NCBI GenBank assembly: GCA_020637615.1
Contig: JACKKC010000028.1
Coordinates: 1 to 41,102, forward strand
DNA length: 41,102 bases
Source of the DNA: Rhodovulum sp.
Lineage (GTDB): Bacteria; Pseudomonadota; Alphaproteobacteria; Rhodobacterales; Rhodobacteraceae
Direction of reading: 5' to 3'
The position numbers were made by a program, and so were the translations under genes. This document shows, piece by piece, positions 9,491-18,379 of the stretch. How positions within the stretch are numbered: position 1 is the stretch's first letter; each line of letters starts with the position of its first letter. The notes under the pieces are model-generated. The model was not told the origin of the DNA. It made no database searches and saw only the letters and a list, made by a program, of their open reading frames with translations.

Positions 9491-10581
9491 TCTCCCTCCA
9501 TGGTCAGCCGCGATTCGCCGCCGGTATCGGCGACATGCAGCCGCTGGGCCCGCGCGCCGAGCGCCGCGAAGGGCTCGGGCCCGGTGCCGGTCATCCAGCT
9601 CTGCGCCCCGAGCGCCGCGATTTCGTCGAAGAGCGCCGCCCGGCGGTCCGCGTCAAGATGCGCGGCAACCTCGTCGAGCAGCAGGATCGGCGGCGCGCCG
9701 AAATCATCTGCTACCGCGCGCGCATTGGCGAGCACCAGGCTGATCAGGAGCGCCTTCTGCTCACCCGTCGAGCAAAGCCTCGCCGCCATGCCCTTCGCCG
9801 CATAGATCGCCTCCAGATCGTCGCGATGGGGCCCGGCGAGGCTTCGCCCGGCGGCCTGATCTCGGCCGCGCCCCGCCTGCAGCTCCGCCCGCAGCCCTTC
9901 GGCATCCCGCGCGCCCTCGGCGGCCAGTCCGAGCTCGGCCCGCGGGAAGGCGCGGGAGGGCGGCGTCGCCGCAAGCTTCCCGAGCGCTATCCGCCGGTTG
10001 GCATCGAGCTGCGCCCCGAATTCCGCCAACTGCGCCTCGAGCGCATCGAACCAGCCGCGGTCCTGGATCCGGTCGCGCAGCAGGCGGTTGCGCTCGCGCA
10101 GGGCGCGCTCGTAGCCGAGCACCGCGGTCCCATGCTCCGGGCAGAGGCTCAGCGTCACGCGGTCGAGGAACCGGCGGCGCCCGCCCGCCGATTCCATCCA
10201 CAGCCGGTCCATCGAGGGCGTCAGCCACAAGAGCCGCAGGAGGCGCGCCAGCGCCGCCTGCGGCGCCTGCTTGCCATCGACGGCGACCTGCCGCCGCTCC
10301 CCCTCCGACCAGGTCTCGACCTCGTGCAGGCCATCGGGGGCGAGAACCCCGGCGACCACCTTCCAGCCCAGCCGCTCCGGCCTGCGGGCGAGATCCTCCG
10401 GCGCCGCCATGCGCAGCCCCCGCCCGGGCGACAAGAGCGAGATCGCCTCGATCAGATTGGTCTTGCCCGCACCGTTCGGCCCGAAGACCGCCACCGGGCG
10501 CCCGTCGAACGCGAGATCCGCGCCCCGATGCGAACGGAAATGCGACAATCGCAGCCGGGTGACGGCCAGGCCGGCCGCCAT
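9487..10581 (-). CDS. recF: DNA replication and repair protein RecF
   Basis: A 364-residue SMC-like ATPase that helps load RecA at single-strand gaps. It begins VTRLRLSHFRSHRGADLAF, has Walker A FGPNGAGKT at about residues 33-41, and near residue 300 has Walker B ILLLDEVAAHLDADRR, the RecF family signature region. It lies 6 bases after dnaN, the standard dnaA-dnaN-recF order. The length agrees with the family (about 360). Confidence 0.95.
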   Translation of the reverse strand: MAAGLAVTRLRLSHFRSHRGADLAFDGRPVAVFGPNGAGKTNLIEAISLLSPGRGLRMAAPEDLARRPERLGWKVVAGVLAPDGLHEVETWSEGERRQVAVDGKQAPQAALARLLRLLWLTPSMDRLWMESAGGRRRFLDRVTLSLCPEHGTAVLGYERALRERNRLLRDRIQDRGWFDALEAQLAEFGAQLDANRRIALGKLAATPPSRAFPRAELGLAAEGARDAEGLRAELQAGRGRDQAAGRSLAGPHRDDLEAIYAAKGMAARLCSTGEQKALLISLVLANARAVADDFGAPPILLLDEVAAHLDADRRAALFDEIAALGAQSWMTGTGPEPFAALGARAQRLHVADTGGESRLTMEGE

Positions 10582-10587
10582 CCCGGT

Positions 10588-11706
10588 TCAGACCCGCATG
10601 GGCATCACGACATAGACGGCGGATTCGTCGTTGCCCTCGCGCATCAGCGTCGGATCGCCGGCGGAATTGAACATGAAGACCGCGTTCTCGCGGTCCACCT
10701 GTCCGGCGATCTCCAGGAGGTACTTGGCATTGAAGCCGATCTCCAGCCGCTCGTCGGCATAGGCCACCGCCAGCTCCTCGTCCGCGGCGCCGGTGTCGGG
10801 CGCGTTGACGCTGAGCACCAGCCGGTCCTCCTCGATCGCCATCTTCACCGCCCGCGACCGCTCCGAGGACACTGTCGCCACGCGGTCGACGGCCTGGGCG
10901 AATTCCGCCGCATCGACCTCGAGCCGCCGGGAATTGCCGGTGGGGATCACCCGCGCGTAATCGGGGAAGGTGCCGTCGATGACCTTCGAGGTCAGGGTGA
11001 CCTCCGGCGTGGCGAAGCGCACCTTGGTCTCGCTCACCGAGACCGCGATGGCCATCTCGTCGTCGTCGAGCAGTTTGCGCAGCTCGCCCACTGTCTTGCG
11101 CGGCACGATCACCCCGGGCAATCCTTCGGCCCCCTCGGGCAGCGCCGCGTCGATACGCGCCAGCCGGTGCCCGTCGGTCGCCACGCAGCGCAGCACCGGA
11201 CCATCGACCCCCGTCGCCGCATGCAGGTAGACGCCATTGAGGTAGTAGCGCGTCTCCTCGGTCGAGATTGCGAATTTCGCCTTATCGAACAGCCGCCGCA
11301 GCACCGGCGAGGGGCAGGCGAAATTGCTGGAATATTCGCTCGAGGCCATGATCGGGAAATCCTCGCGCGGCAGGGTCGCGAGGCTGAAATGCGACCGCCC
11401 CGCCCGCACTTCGAGCCGGCCGGAGATGCCGTCGTCGCTCAGCTCGACCATGGCGCCGTCGGGAAGCTTGCGCACGATCTCGTGGAGCGTATGCGCCGAG
11501 ACGGTGGTCGCGCCGGCCTGGCCGACCATGGCCCGCGCCCGGTCGACGACCTCGATGTCGAGATCGGTGGCGCGGAAGCTCACCTGCTCGCCCTCGGCCT
11601 CGATCAGCACGTTGCCGAGGATCGGGATGGTGTTGCGCCGCTCAACGACCGACTGCGCCCGGCTCATGGCCCGGAGAAGGGCGCTACGCTCCATGCTGAG
11701 TTTCAT
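10588..11706 (-). CDS. dnaN: DNA polymerase III beta subunit (sliding clamp)
   Basis: A 372-residue ring-forming clamp that holds DNA polymerase on DNA. It starts MKLSMERSALLRAMSRAQSV and ends in the very conserved VYVVMPMRV. Three repeated clamp domains are recognisable by RRTIPIL-type and DFP-type segments. The frame is open to 11715 with another ATG, but the ATG at 11706 is preferred, since GGTGGA stands 4 bases before it and the family starts with MK-. It lies 284 bases after dnaA, a gap long enough for its own promoter. Confidence 0.96.
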   Translation of the reverse strand: MKLSMERSALLRAMSRAQSVVERRNTIPILGNVLIEAEGEQVSFRATDLDIEVVDRARAMVGQAGATTVSAHTLHEIVRKLPDGAMVELSDDGISGRLEVRAGRSHFSLATLPREDFPIMASSEYSSNFACPSPVLRRLFDKAKFAISTEETRYYLNGVYLHAATGVDGPVLRCVATDGHRLARIDAALPEGAEGLPGVIVPRKTVGELRKLLDDDEMAIAVSVSETKVRFATPEVTLTSKVIDGTFPDYARVIPTGNSRRLEVDAAEFAQAVDRVATVSSERSRAVKMAIEEDRLVLSVNAPDTGAADEELAVAYADERLEIGFNAKYLLEIAGQVDRENAVFMFNSAGDPTLMREGNDESAVYVVMPMRV

Positions 11707-11990
11707 GACATCCACCGTTTAGAGATCCGGGCGCACGGTCCCGTTGCGGTTGCGCGGAACGGCACGTTACCGGATTACCGGGAAAGGGCAAGCGCCGCGG
11801 GAATCCCCTTCGGGCGATCGCCTTCGAAGCCGATTGTTTCCACTTCGAACGCCCCGCCACAAGACGAGGGCAGCGCCCGGCCCGGGCGGGTGCGGAGCGC
11901 CCGGACCTGTGGCGAACGGGACCGCATTGTCAGCATCAGTCTCCACGGAAGCCCCTTCGAACTCACCGCGCCGGCGGAGCGGAGCCGGTT

Positions 11991-13388
11991 TCAGGCCTCC
12001 AGCATCCGCCGCAGCAGTTCCACGTCCTCCGCGATCTGGGCGTCGCTCACCTTGAGCTCCTCGATCTTGCGGATCGCGTGAATGACCGTGGTATGGTCCC
12101 GCCCGCCGAAGCGGCGCCCGATGTCGGGCAGGCTGCGCGTGGTCAGGGTCTTGGCGAGATACATCGCCACCTGGCGGGGCCGGGCGACCGCCCGGGCACG
12201 CCGCGCCGACATCAGGTCGGAGATGCGCAGGGTATAGTGGTCGGCGACCTTGCGGATGATCTCGTCGATGGTGACCTTGCGCTCGGAGGCGCGCAGGATG
12301 TCGGCGAGGCATTCCTGCGCCATGTCGAGATTGATCTCGCGCCCCACGAGACTCGCGAAGGCGAAGAGCCGCGTCAGCGCGCCCTCCAGCACCCGGACGT
12401 TCGACGAGATGCGGTGCGCGAGGAACTCCAGCACGCCCGGCCCCACGGTCACGCCGGGATTCTGCAGCATCTGCGCCTCGGCCTTGGACTGCAGGATGCC
12501 CAGCCGCAACTCGTAGTCAGTCGGGTGCAGGTCGACCACAAGGCCCCATTGCAGCCGCGACTTGATGCGTTCCTCGAGCCCCTCGATCTCGCCCGGCGCC
12601 CGATCGGCGGAGATCACGATCTGCTTCTGCTGGTCGATCAGCGCGTTGAATGTGTGGAAGAACTCGGACTGGGTCGATTCCTTGCCGGAGATGAACTGCA
12701 CGTCGTCGACCATCAGCATGTCGACCGAGCGGAAGATTTCCTTGAAGCCCTGCATGTCCTTCTGCCGCAGCGCCACCACGAAGCGGTACATGAACTGCTC
12801 GGCGGAGAGATAGAGCACCCGGGCATCGCAGCGCGTCCGCCGCACCTCATGGGCGATGGCATGCATCAGATGCGTCTTGCCGAGCCCCACCCCGCCGTAG
12901 AGGAAGAGCGGGTTGAAGGTCACCTGGCCGCCCTCGGCCACGCGGCGCGCGGCGGCATGGGCGAGTTCGTTCGGCTTGCCCACCACGAAGTTCTCGAAGG
13001 TGAAGCGCGTGTCGAGCGGCGAGGTCGGCAGATCGCTCTCCGCGGCCTGCGGCGCCTCCTCGCCCGCCGCGGCCGCGACCGGCGGGACCTCGGCGGCGAC
13101 GGCCGGCGCTTCCGGGGCCTGCACGGAGAACGAGAGACGGCTCGCCGGGATCCCGTCCTTGACCAGCAATTGTCGGATCGCCTCGCCGTAGTTGCGCGAC
13201 ACCCAGGTCCCGACGAAGCTGGTCGGCGCCGCAAATTGCGCAACCCCGTTCTCCGAGCCGAGAAAGACCAGCGGATCGATCCAGTTCTTGTAGGAATCCT
13301 TGCCGATCTGGCCCTGCATGACGCCCCGGAGCCGGTCCCAGGTATCGGCAGGAGACTCCAGATCTCGCATCGCGGCCGGCCGGATCAT
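11991..13388 (-). CDS. dnaA: Chromosomal replication initiator DnaA
   Basis: A 465-residue AAA+ initiator. Domain I (DTWDRLRGVMQGQIGKDSY) is at residues 13-35, an Ala/Pro/Glu-rich linker at about 80-120, Walker A GGVGLGKTHL near 163, Walker B MLMVDDVQFI near 222, and the DNA-binding domain with the signature FGGRDHTTVIHAIRKI near 426-441. The start at 13388 is chosen because GGGGAGG lies 5 bases upstream; the frame stays open a further 52 codons with no family likeness. It sits in the canonical order before dnaN and recF. Confidence 0.96.
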   Translation of the reverse strand: MIRPAAMRDLESPADTWDRLRGVMQGQIGKDSYKNWIDPLVFLGSENGVAQFAAPTSFVGTWVSRNYGEAIRQLLVKDGIPASRLSFSVQAPEAPAVAAEVPPVAAAAGEEAPQAAESDLPTSPLDTRFTFENFVVGKPNELAHAAARRVAEGGQVTFNPLFLYGGVGLGKTHLMHAIAHEVRRTRCDARVLYLSAEQFMYRFVVALRQKDMQGFKEIFRSVDMLMVDDVQFISGKESTQSEFFHTFNALIDQQKQIVISADRAPGEIEGLEERIKSRLQWGLVVDLHPTDYELRLGILQSKAEAQMLQNPGVTVGPGVLEFLAHRISSNVRVLEGALTRLFAFASLVGREINLDMAQECLADILRASERKVTIDEIIRKVADHYTLRISDLMSARRARAVARPRQVAMYLAKTLTTRSLPDIGRRFGGRDHTTVIHAIRKIEELKVSDAQIAEDVELLRRMLEA

Positions 13389-13830
13389 CTCGCCTCCCCT
13401 GGTGCTGAGCGAGGCGGCACGAACGTGACCGCGCGGGCGCCGGATCCGGTCGCGGCCCCGTACAGCGAGGGCCGGCTCCCGAAGACCCGGCACATCGAAT
13501 CCGAAACCCGCGCCGCCCGCCGCATCGTCGTCTCTCCCCATCATATTCTGATCCGCTTAACCGAAAGCCGGTCCGGTGCGGATTCGATCGATTCGTGGAA
13601 TCTAAACGCTCGTCCGATCTTCTTCGACCCGAAGGCCCGTCGCAAAGTTCATCCAGCAATCATGTTCAGATGCGACGGCCCTGTGGCAAAAAATACTCAG
13701 GGTACTCGGAAAACGACTTAGTTCTACTAGGGGTCGCGGTCGAACGGGATTCGATCCGTGGCCGCAAGGATAGCCAAGTGACCCGCATGCGACAACTAGA
13801 CCGAAGGCGGAACATCCGGGAAAGCATCCG
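13389..13830. other. Upstream region of dnaA
   Basis: These 442 bases between the dnaA start and the rpsT terminator hold no recognisable gene. The part at about 13650-13730 is richer in A+T than its surroundings. No TTATCCACA DnaA box was found; the nearest words (TTTGCCACA on the minus strand near 13682-13690) differ at two positions. The dnaA promoter should be here, but no well-spaced -35/-10 pair could be assigned. An origin at this spot is not supported by eye. Confidence 0.4.
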
Positions 13831-13856
13831 AAAAAAAACGCGCCCCGAAGGGCGCG
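13831..13856 (-). terminator. Intrinsic terminator of rpsT
   Basis: Read on the minus strand, CGCGCCC, the tetraloop TTCG, and GGGCGCG form a perfect 7-bp stem, followed by eight T. It starts about 30 bases after the rpsT stop and separates rpsT from dnaA. This is a textbook rho-independent terminator. Confidence 0.92.
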
Positions 13857-13886
13857 CCCTATGCGCGAGGCCCTGGCCGCCTGTCT

Positions 13887-14153
13887 TCAGGCGCCCAAGG
13901 CCTTCACCCGCCCCGCGAGCCTGGAGACCTTCCGGCTGGCGGTCCGCTTGTGCAGGATGCCCTTGCTCACCGAGCGCATGATCTCGGGCTGGGCCAGGCG
14001 CAGCGCCTCGGCGGCGGCAGCCTGATCGCCCGAGGAAAGCGCTTCCTCGACCTTGCGCACGAAGGTCCGCATGCGGGAGCGGCGCGCCTTGTTCACTTCG
14101 GTGCGGCGCTCGGTCTGGCGCGCGCGTTTCTTGGATGACGGCGAATTTGCCAT
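13887..14153 (-). CDS. rpsT: 30S ribosomal protein S20
   Basis: An 88-residue basic protein, MANSPSSKKRARQTERRTEV at the start, matching S20 along its length (KARRSRMRTFVRKVEEAL, then KGILHKRTASRKVSRL). It binds 16S rRNA early in 30S assembly. It is a single-gene unit with a good promoter at 14196-14224 and an intrinsic terminator downstream. S20 can be autoregulated at translation in other bacteria; nothing visible proves it here. Confidence 0.96.
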   Translation of the reverse strand: MANSPSSKKRARQTERRTEVNKARRSRMRTFVRKVEEALSSGDQAAAAEALRLAQPEIMRSVSKGILHKRTASRKVSRLAGRVKALGA

Positions 14154-14195
14154 GTCGCGGGTCCGTCTCTTCGGTCACGGGAATTTCGAAGCGCC

Positions 14196-14224
14196 CCTCT
14201 ACGCGGAGCGAGGCGGCGAGTCAA
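14196..14224 (-). promoter_or_regulatory. Promoter of rpsT
   Basis: On the minus strand, TTGACT (14224-14219) and TAGAGG (14201-14196) are 17 bases apart. The predicted start near 14189 leaves a leader of about 35 bases before the rpsT ATG. Confidence 0.5.
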
Positions 14225-14249
14225 CAGACCATTCCGCCGCCGCGCCGCG

Positions 14250-15026
14250 CTATTTCCCGCGGAACTGCGGGGAGCGCTTCTCCAGGAAGGCCGCCATGCC
14301 CTCGGCCTGGTCCTCGGTGGCGAAGAGCGCGTCAAAGAGCCGGCGCTCGAACAGCAGCCCCTCGCGCAGCGTGGTCTCGAAGCTGCGGTTCACGCTCTCC
14401 TTGGCCGCGCGCACCGCCAGCGGCGATTTCTCCGCGATCTTCGCGGCGGTGGCGCGGGCTTCCTGCATCAGATCCTTGGCCGGCACCACCCGGCTGACCA
14501 GCCCCGCACTCTCGGCCTCCCCGGCGTCCATGAAGCGCCCGGTCAGGCACATCTCCATCGCCTTCGACTTGCCGATCGAGCGCACCAGCCGCTGGGTGCC
14601 GCCAAGGCCGGGGATCACGCCCAGGTTGACCTCCGGCTGGCCGAACTTCGCCGTGTCGGCGGCGATGATGAAATCGCAGAGCATCGCCAGCTCGCATCCG
14701 CCGCCGAGGCAATAGCCCGCCACCGCGGCGATGATCGGCTTGCGGCAGGCCATGATGGCTTCCGTCGGCCCGGTGAAATAATCGTCGAGCGTCATGTCCA
14801 CGAAGGACTTGTCGGCCATCTCCTTGATGTCCGCGCCGGCCGCGAAGGCCTTGTCGGATCCGGTGACGATGATGGCCCGGACCCGGTGCGAGGCGTCCAG
14901 CTCGCCGATGGCAGCGGCAAGCTCGCGCAGAAGCTCGGCATTGAGTGCGTTCATCGCATCGGGCCGGTCGAGGCGGATCTCGCCGATATGGTCCCCGGTC
15001 TCGACGACCAGCGTTTCATAGGCCAC
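14250..15026 (-). CDS. Enoyl-CoA hydratase
   Basis: A 258-residue crotonase-family enzyme that adds water to trans-2-enoyl-CoA in fatty-acid beta-oxidation. The oxyanion-hole segment AFAAGADIKEM is near residues 60-70. The catalytic Glu residues are in GGGCELAMLCD (about 109-114) and GQPEVNLGVIPGLGGTQRL (about 130-150), both present. It ends FLEKRSPQFRGK, the usual C-terminus of the short-chain hydratase. Its position between mutM and rpsT is common in Rhodobacterales. The family has many acyl-CoA activities, but the two-Glu pattern favours a true hydratase. Confidence 0.93.
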   Translation of the reverse strand: MAYETLVVETGDHIGEIRLDRPDAMNALNAELLRELAAAIGELDASHRVRAIIVTGSDKAFAAGADIKEMADKSFVDMTLDDYFTGPTEAIMACRKPIIAAVAGYCLGGGCELAMLCDFIIAADTAKFGQPEVNLGVIPGLGGTQRLVRSIGKSKAMEMCLTGRFMDAGEAESAGLVSRVVPAKDLMQEARATAAKIAEKSPLAVRAAKESVNRSFETTLREGLLFERRLFDALFATEDQAEGMAAFLEKRSPQFRGK

Positions 15027-15083
15027 GGTCGCTCTCCTCGCAGGATGGTTCGCCGGGACGGTAATCGCAGGCGGCGCCCGCGA

Positions 15084-15941
15084 TCAAGCCCGCCGCTGGC
15101 AGCGCGGGCAGAAGTAGCTCGAGCGTCCCGCCTGGACCGCCCGCGCGACCACGCCGCCGCAGCCCGGCCGGGTGCAGGCCGCGCTCTCCCGGCCATAGAC
15201 CGCGAAGGAATGCTGGAAATATCCCAGCTCGCCGTCCGCCTGGCGATAGTCGCGCAGGGACGAGCCGCCCGCCGCGATCGCCGCTTCGAGCACCAGGCGG
15301 ATCGCCCCGGCCAGCCGCTCGGCCGCCGCCGCATCGACATCGCGCGCCGGCGCCAGCGGCGAGATCCCGGCCCGCCACAGCGCCTCGCAGACATAGATGT
15401 TCCCGAGCCCCGCCACGACCCGCTGGTCGAGCAGCACCGCCTTGACCGGGGTCTTCCGCCCCGCCAGCCGTTCGGCGAGATACCGCCCGTCGAAGGCGTT
15501 CCCCAGCGGCTCCGGACCCAGCGAAGCCAGCAGCCGGTGCGCCTCGAGATCCTCCGTCGGCCAGAGATCCATCGCCCCGAACCGCCGCGCGTCGTTGAAG
15601 GTCAGCCGCCCGCCGCCCTCGATGTCGAGGATCACGTGGTCGTGCTTCTCCGGCGCGGCGAGCGCGTGGTGGAAGACGCCGACCCGCACGCCCGACACCA
15701 GCCACCGGCCGGACATGCCGAGATGCACGATCAGAGTCTCGCGCGAATCGAGATCGGCCAGCAGGTATTTCGACCGCCGCCCGAGCCGCTCGACCCGCGC
15801 GCCCGCCAGCCGCTCGGCCATGCGCGGCGGAAACGGCCAGCGCAGATCCGGCCGCCGGACATCCGCCTGCAGGATGCGGCGTCCCTCCAGCACCGGCGCC
15901 AGTCCGCGCCGCACGGTTTCGACCTCGGGCAGTTCCGGCAA
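15084..15941 (-). CDS. mutM: Formamidopyrimidine-DNA glycosylase
   Basis: A 285-residue base-excision repair enzyme that removes 8-oxoguanine. The family begins (M)PELPEVETVRRGL, with Pro2 as the nucleophile and Glu3 beside it. That motif is present here but only behind a TTG at 15941-15939, preceded by GGAGG at 15950-15946, so TTG is taken as the start. The Lys motif RRSKYLLADL is near residue 55, and the C-terminal zinc finger (C-T-R-P-G-C and F-C-P-R-C) closes the protein. The frame is open far upstream without any likeness. It is divergent from ubiE. Confidence 0.93.
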   Translation of the reverse strand: MPELPEVETVRRGLAPVLEGRRILQADVRRPDLRWPFPPRMAERLAGARVERLGRRSKYLLADLDSRETLIVHLGMSGRWLVSGVRVGVFHHALAAPEKHDHVILDIEGGGRLTFNDARRFGAMDLWPTEDLEAHRLLASLGPEPLGNAFDGRYLAERLAGRKTPVKAVLLDQRVVAGLGNIYVCEALWRAGISPLAPARDVDAAAAERLAGAIRLVLEAAIAAGGSSLRDYRQADGELGYFQHSFAVYGRESAACTRPGCGGVVARAVQAGRSSYFCPRCQRRA

Positions 15942-15964
15942 GTCCCCTCCGGCCGGCGTGACGG

Positions 15965-15992
15965 TTGTAACCCGCCGGTCCCGCCTTATAAG
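15965..15992 (+). promoter_or_regulatory. Promoter of ubiE
   Basis: TTGTAA at 15965-15970 and TATAAG at 15987-15992 are separated by 16 bases. The start would be near 16000, some 26 bases before the ubiE ATG. It lies in the short gap between the divergent mutM and ubiE genes. Confidence 0.5.
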
Positions 15993-16025
15993 CATTGGCT
16001 CGACCGACAGAAAGACCGCTCCCCC

Positions 16026-16781
16026 ATGACGGACCCCGAGGCGCCGACCACCCATTTCGGCTTCGAGACCATCCCCGAGGCCGACAAGGCCGGCCGCGTG
16101 CACGGTGTCTTCACCTCGGTGGCCACGCGCTACGACGTGATGAACGACGCCATGAGCCTCGGCATCCACCGCCTCTGGAAGCAGGCGGCGCTGGACTGGC
16201 TCGCGCCCCGGCCGGGCATGGAACTGCTGGACGTGGCCGGCGGCACCGGCGACATCGCCTTCCGCTTCCTCGACCGGGTGAAGGATCGCGGCCATGTCAC
16301 GGTCCTCGACATGACCGAGAGCATGCTGGCAGAGGGCCGGGCCCGTGCAGAGAAGGCCGGCCGCGCCGGACGCATCGACTGGATCGCGGGCGACGCGATG
16401 CAGCTGCCCTTCCCCGATTCGCGCTTCGATGCCTATACGATCTCCTTCGGCATCCGCAACGTGACGCGGATCGAGGACGCGCTCGCCGAGGCCTTCCGGG
16501 TGCTGCGCCCCGGCGGGCGCTTCCTCGCGCTCGAGTTCAGCCGCGTGCCGGTCGAGGGCCTGCGCTGGCTGTACGACCGCTATTCCTTCAACGTGATCCC
16601 CGCCCTCGGCCAGACCATCGCCGGGGACCGCGCAAGCTACCAGTATCTCGTCGAATCGATCCGCCGCTTTCCCGCCCAGGAGCCCTTCGCGGAGATGATC
16701 CGCAGCGCGGGCTTCGGGAACGTCGCCTGGCGCAATCTCTCCATGGGCGTCGCCGCGCTGCACTCCGGCTGGAAGCTCTGA
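16026..16781 (+). CDS. ubiE: Demethylmenaquinone/ubiquinone C-methyltransferase UbiE
   Basis: A 251-residue SAM-dependent C-methyltransferase of ubiquinone synthesis. The SAM loop is LLDVAGGTGDIAFRFLDR near residues 65-82. The other family motifs are GDAMQLPFPDSRFDAYTISFGIRNV and LRPGGRFLALEFSRV. It ends FGNVAWRNLSMGVAALHSGW, typical for UbiE. The ubiB start comes one base after its stop, so the two ubiquinone genes form an operon. Confidence 0.95.
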   Translation: MTDPEAPTTHFGFETIPEADKAGRVHGVFTSVATRYDVMNDAMSLGIHRLWKQAALDWLAPRPGMELLDVAGGTGDIAFRFLDRVKDRGHVTVLDMTESMLAEGRARAEKAGRAGRIDWIAGDAMQLPFPDSRFDAYTISFGIRNVTRIEDALAEAFRVLRPGGRFLALEFSRVPVEGLRWLYDRYSFNVIPALGQTIAGDRASYQYLVESIRRFPAQEPFAEMIRSAGFGNVAWRNLSMGVAALHSGWKL

Positions 16782-16782
16782 C

Positions 16783-18309
16783 TTGCGCGGCCCGCACAAT
16801 CTCTGGCGGCTGATCCGCACCGGGGCGACCTTCGAGCGCACCGGCGCCATGCGGCTGGTGCTCGAGGCGATGGAGGCGCCGCCGGCGTTGCGCGTCGCCG
16901 CGCGCGTCCTCGGCTGGCCCTTCCAGTGGCTCGGCTATCAGGGCGACCCGGCCCAGCCGCCGATTCTCCGCGCCCTGACCGCGCTGGGGCCCGCCTATAT
17001 CAAGTTCGGCCAGCTGCTCTCGACCCGGCCCGATGTGGTCGGCCACGATCTCGCGAGCCAGCTGACCGTGCTCCAGGACAAGCTGCCGCCTTTTCCGCTC
17101 AACGAGGCCCGCGCCGCCATCGCCCGCGAGCTCGGCCAGCCGGTCGACACCCTCTTCTCCGATTTCTCCGAGCCGATCGCCGCCGCCTCGCTGGCACAGG
17201 TCCACCGCGCCACCATGCGCACCACCGGCCAGGACGTGGCGGTCAAGGTGCTGCGGCCCGGAATCGAGCGCGCTTTCCTGCGCGACGTCGACGCCTTCTA
17301 TTTCGCCGCGCGCATGATCGAGACGCTGGCGCCCTTCACCCGCCGGCTGCGCCCGCGCGCGGTCATCGAGCATTTCGAGGGCGTCGTGCTGGGCGAGCTC
17401 GACCTGCGCATGGAGGCCGCCGCCGCCGCCGAGTTCCGCGCCAATACCGAGCGGGATTCGGATTTCCGCGTGCCGGCGGTGGTCTGGCCCGCGACCGGCC
17501 GCCGGGTCATGACGCTCGAATGGGCCGCCGGCATCAACATGGGCGACGTGGCGGCGCTCAAGGCTTCGGGGACCGACCTCGTGCGCCTCGCCGAGCGCAT
17601 CATCCAGTCCTTCCTGCGCCACGCGCTGCGCGACGGCTATTTCCACGCGGACATGCACCAGGGCAATCTCAAGCTCGGTCCCGACGGCGCGATCGTCGCG
17701 CTCGACTTCGGCATCATGGGGCGCATCGACGCCTATACCCGCAGGGTCTATGCCGAGATTCTCATCGGCTTTCTCCGCAAGGACTTCGCCCGCGTCGCCG
17801 AAGTGCATTTCGAGGCCGGCTACGTGCCGCCCGACCGCAACATGGAGGCCTTCGCCCAGGCGCTGCGCTCGGTGGGCGAGCCGATCTTCGGCCAGGACGC
17901 CACCCGCATCTCCATGGCCCGCCTGCTGGCGCATCTCTTCGAGGTGACCGAGCGCTTCGGCATGCAGACCCGCACCGAGCTCATCCTGCTCCAGCGGACC
18001 ATGGTAGTCGTCGAAGGCGTCGCTCGCAGCCTCGATCCTTCCATGAACATGTGGGAGACCTCGCGCCCGGTCGTCACCGACTATATCGCGCGTAACCTCG
18101 GCCCGGCGGCGGTCGCCCGCGACCTCGCCGCCACGGTCCGGGTGCTGTCGCGCTTCGGCCCCCGCCTGCCGGCCATGGCGGAGGCGGCGCTGATCCGGGC
18201 GAGCGCGCCGCCGCCGCCGCCCGACCGCCGCCGCCCGCCGGGCTGGGTCTACGGCCTCGGCGGCGCAATGGTCGGCGCAGCCCTCGTCGCGCTCGGGGCC
18301 CTGCTGTAA
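16783..18309 (+). CDS. ubiB: Ubiquinone biosynthesis kinase-like protein UbiB
   Basis: A 508-residue ABC1/UbiB-family atypical kinase required for coenzyme Q synthesis. It begins RGPHNLWRLIRTGATFERTG after a TTG start placed one base behind ubiE. Family motifs are YIKFGQLLSTRPDVV (the KxGQ motif, about residue 72), AASLAQVHRATM (alanine-rich loop), DGYFHADMHQGNLKL (catalytic region) and ALDFGIMGRID. The C-terminus has a hydrophobic WVYGLGGAMVGAALVALGALL membrane segment, as in other UbiB proteins. The start is reliable because no ATG lies near the conserved N-terminus. Confidence 0.94.
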   Translation: MRGPHNLWRLIRTGATFERTGAMRLVLEAMEAPPALRVAARVLGWPFQWLGYQGDPAQPPILRALTALGPAYIKFGQLLSTRPDVVGHDLASQLTVLQDKLPPFPLNEARAAIARELGQPVDTLFSDFSEPIAAASLAQVHRATMRTTGQDVAVKVLRPGIERAFLRDVDAFYFAARMIETLAPFTRRLRPRAVIEHFEGVVLGELDLRMEAAAAAEFRANTERDSDFRVPAVVWPATGRRVMTLEWAAGINMGDVAALKASGTDLVRLAERIIQSFLRHALRDGYFHADMHQGNLKLGPDGAIVALDFGIMGRIDAYTRRVYAEILIGFLRKDFARVAEVHFEAGYVPPDRNMEAFAQALRSVGEPIFGQDATRISMARLLAHLFEVTERFGMQTRTELILLQRTMVVVEGVARSLDPSMNMWETSRPVVTDYIARNLGPAAVARDLAATVRVLSRFGPRLPAMAEAALIRASAPPPPPDRRRPPGWVYGLGGAMVGAALVALGALL

Positions 18310-18379
18310 GCGCGGCCGGAAATCGGAATGCACCGCATGCCGCGTGGCCGGATGCGCGACACATTTCCGGAGGACGGCT

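Noticed and set aside
9535..12081. Very long plus-strand open frame opposite recF and dnaN
   Set aside because: It is the antisense of two certain genes, rich in Arg and without any family motif; long antisense frames are common in G+C-rich DNA.
13389..13886. Chromosomal origin upstream of dnaA
   Set aside because: A modest A+T-rich patch is present but no DnaA boxes; gene order alone does not prove an origin in this group.
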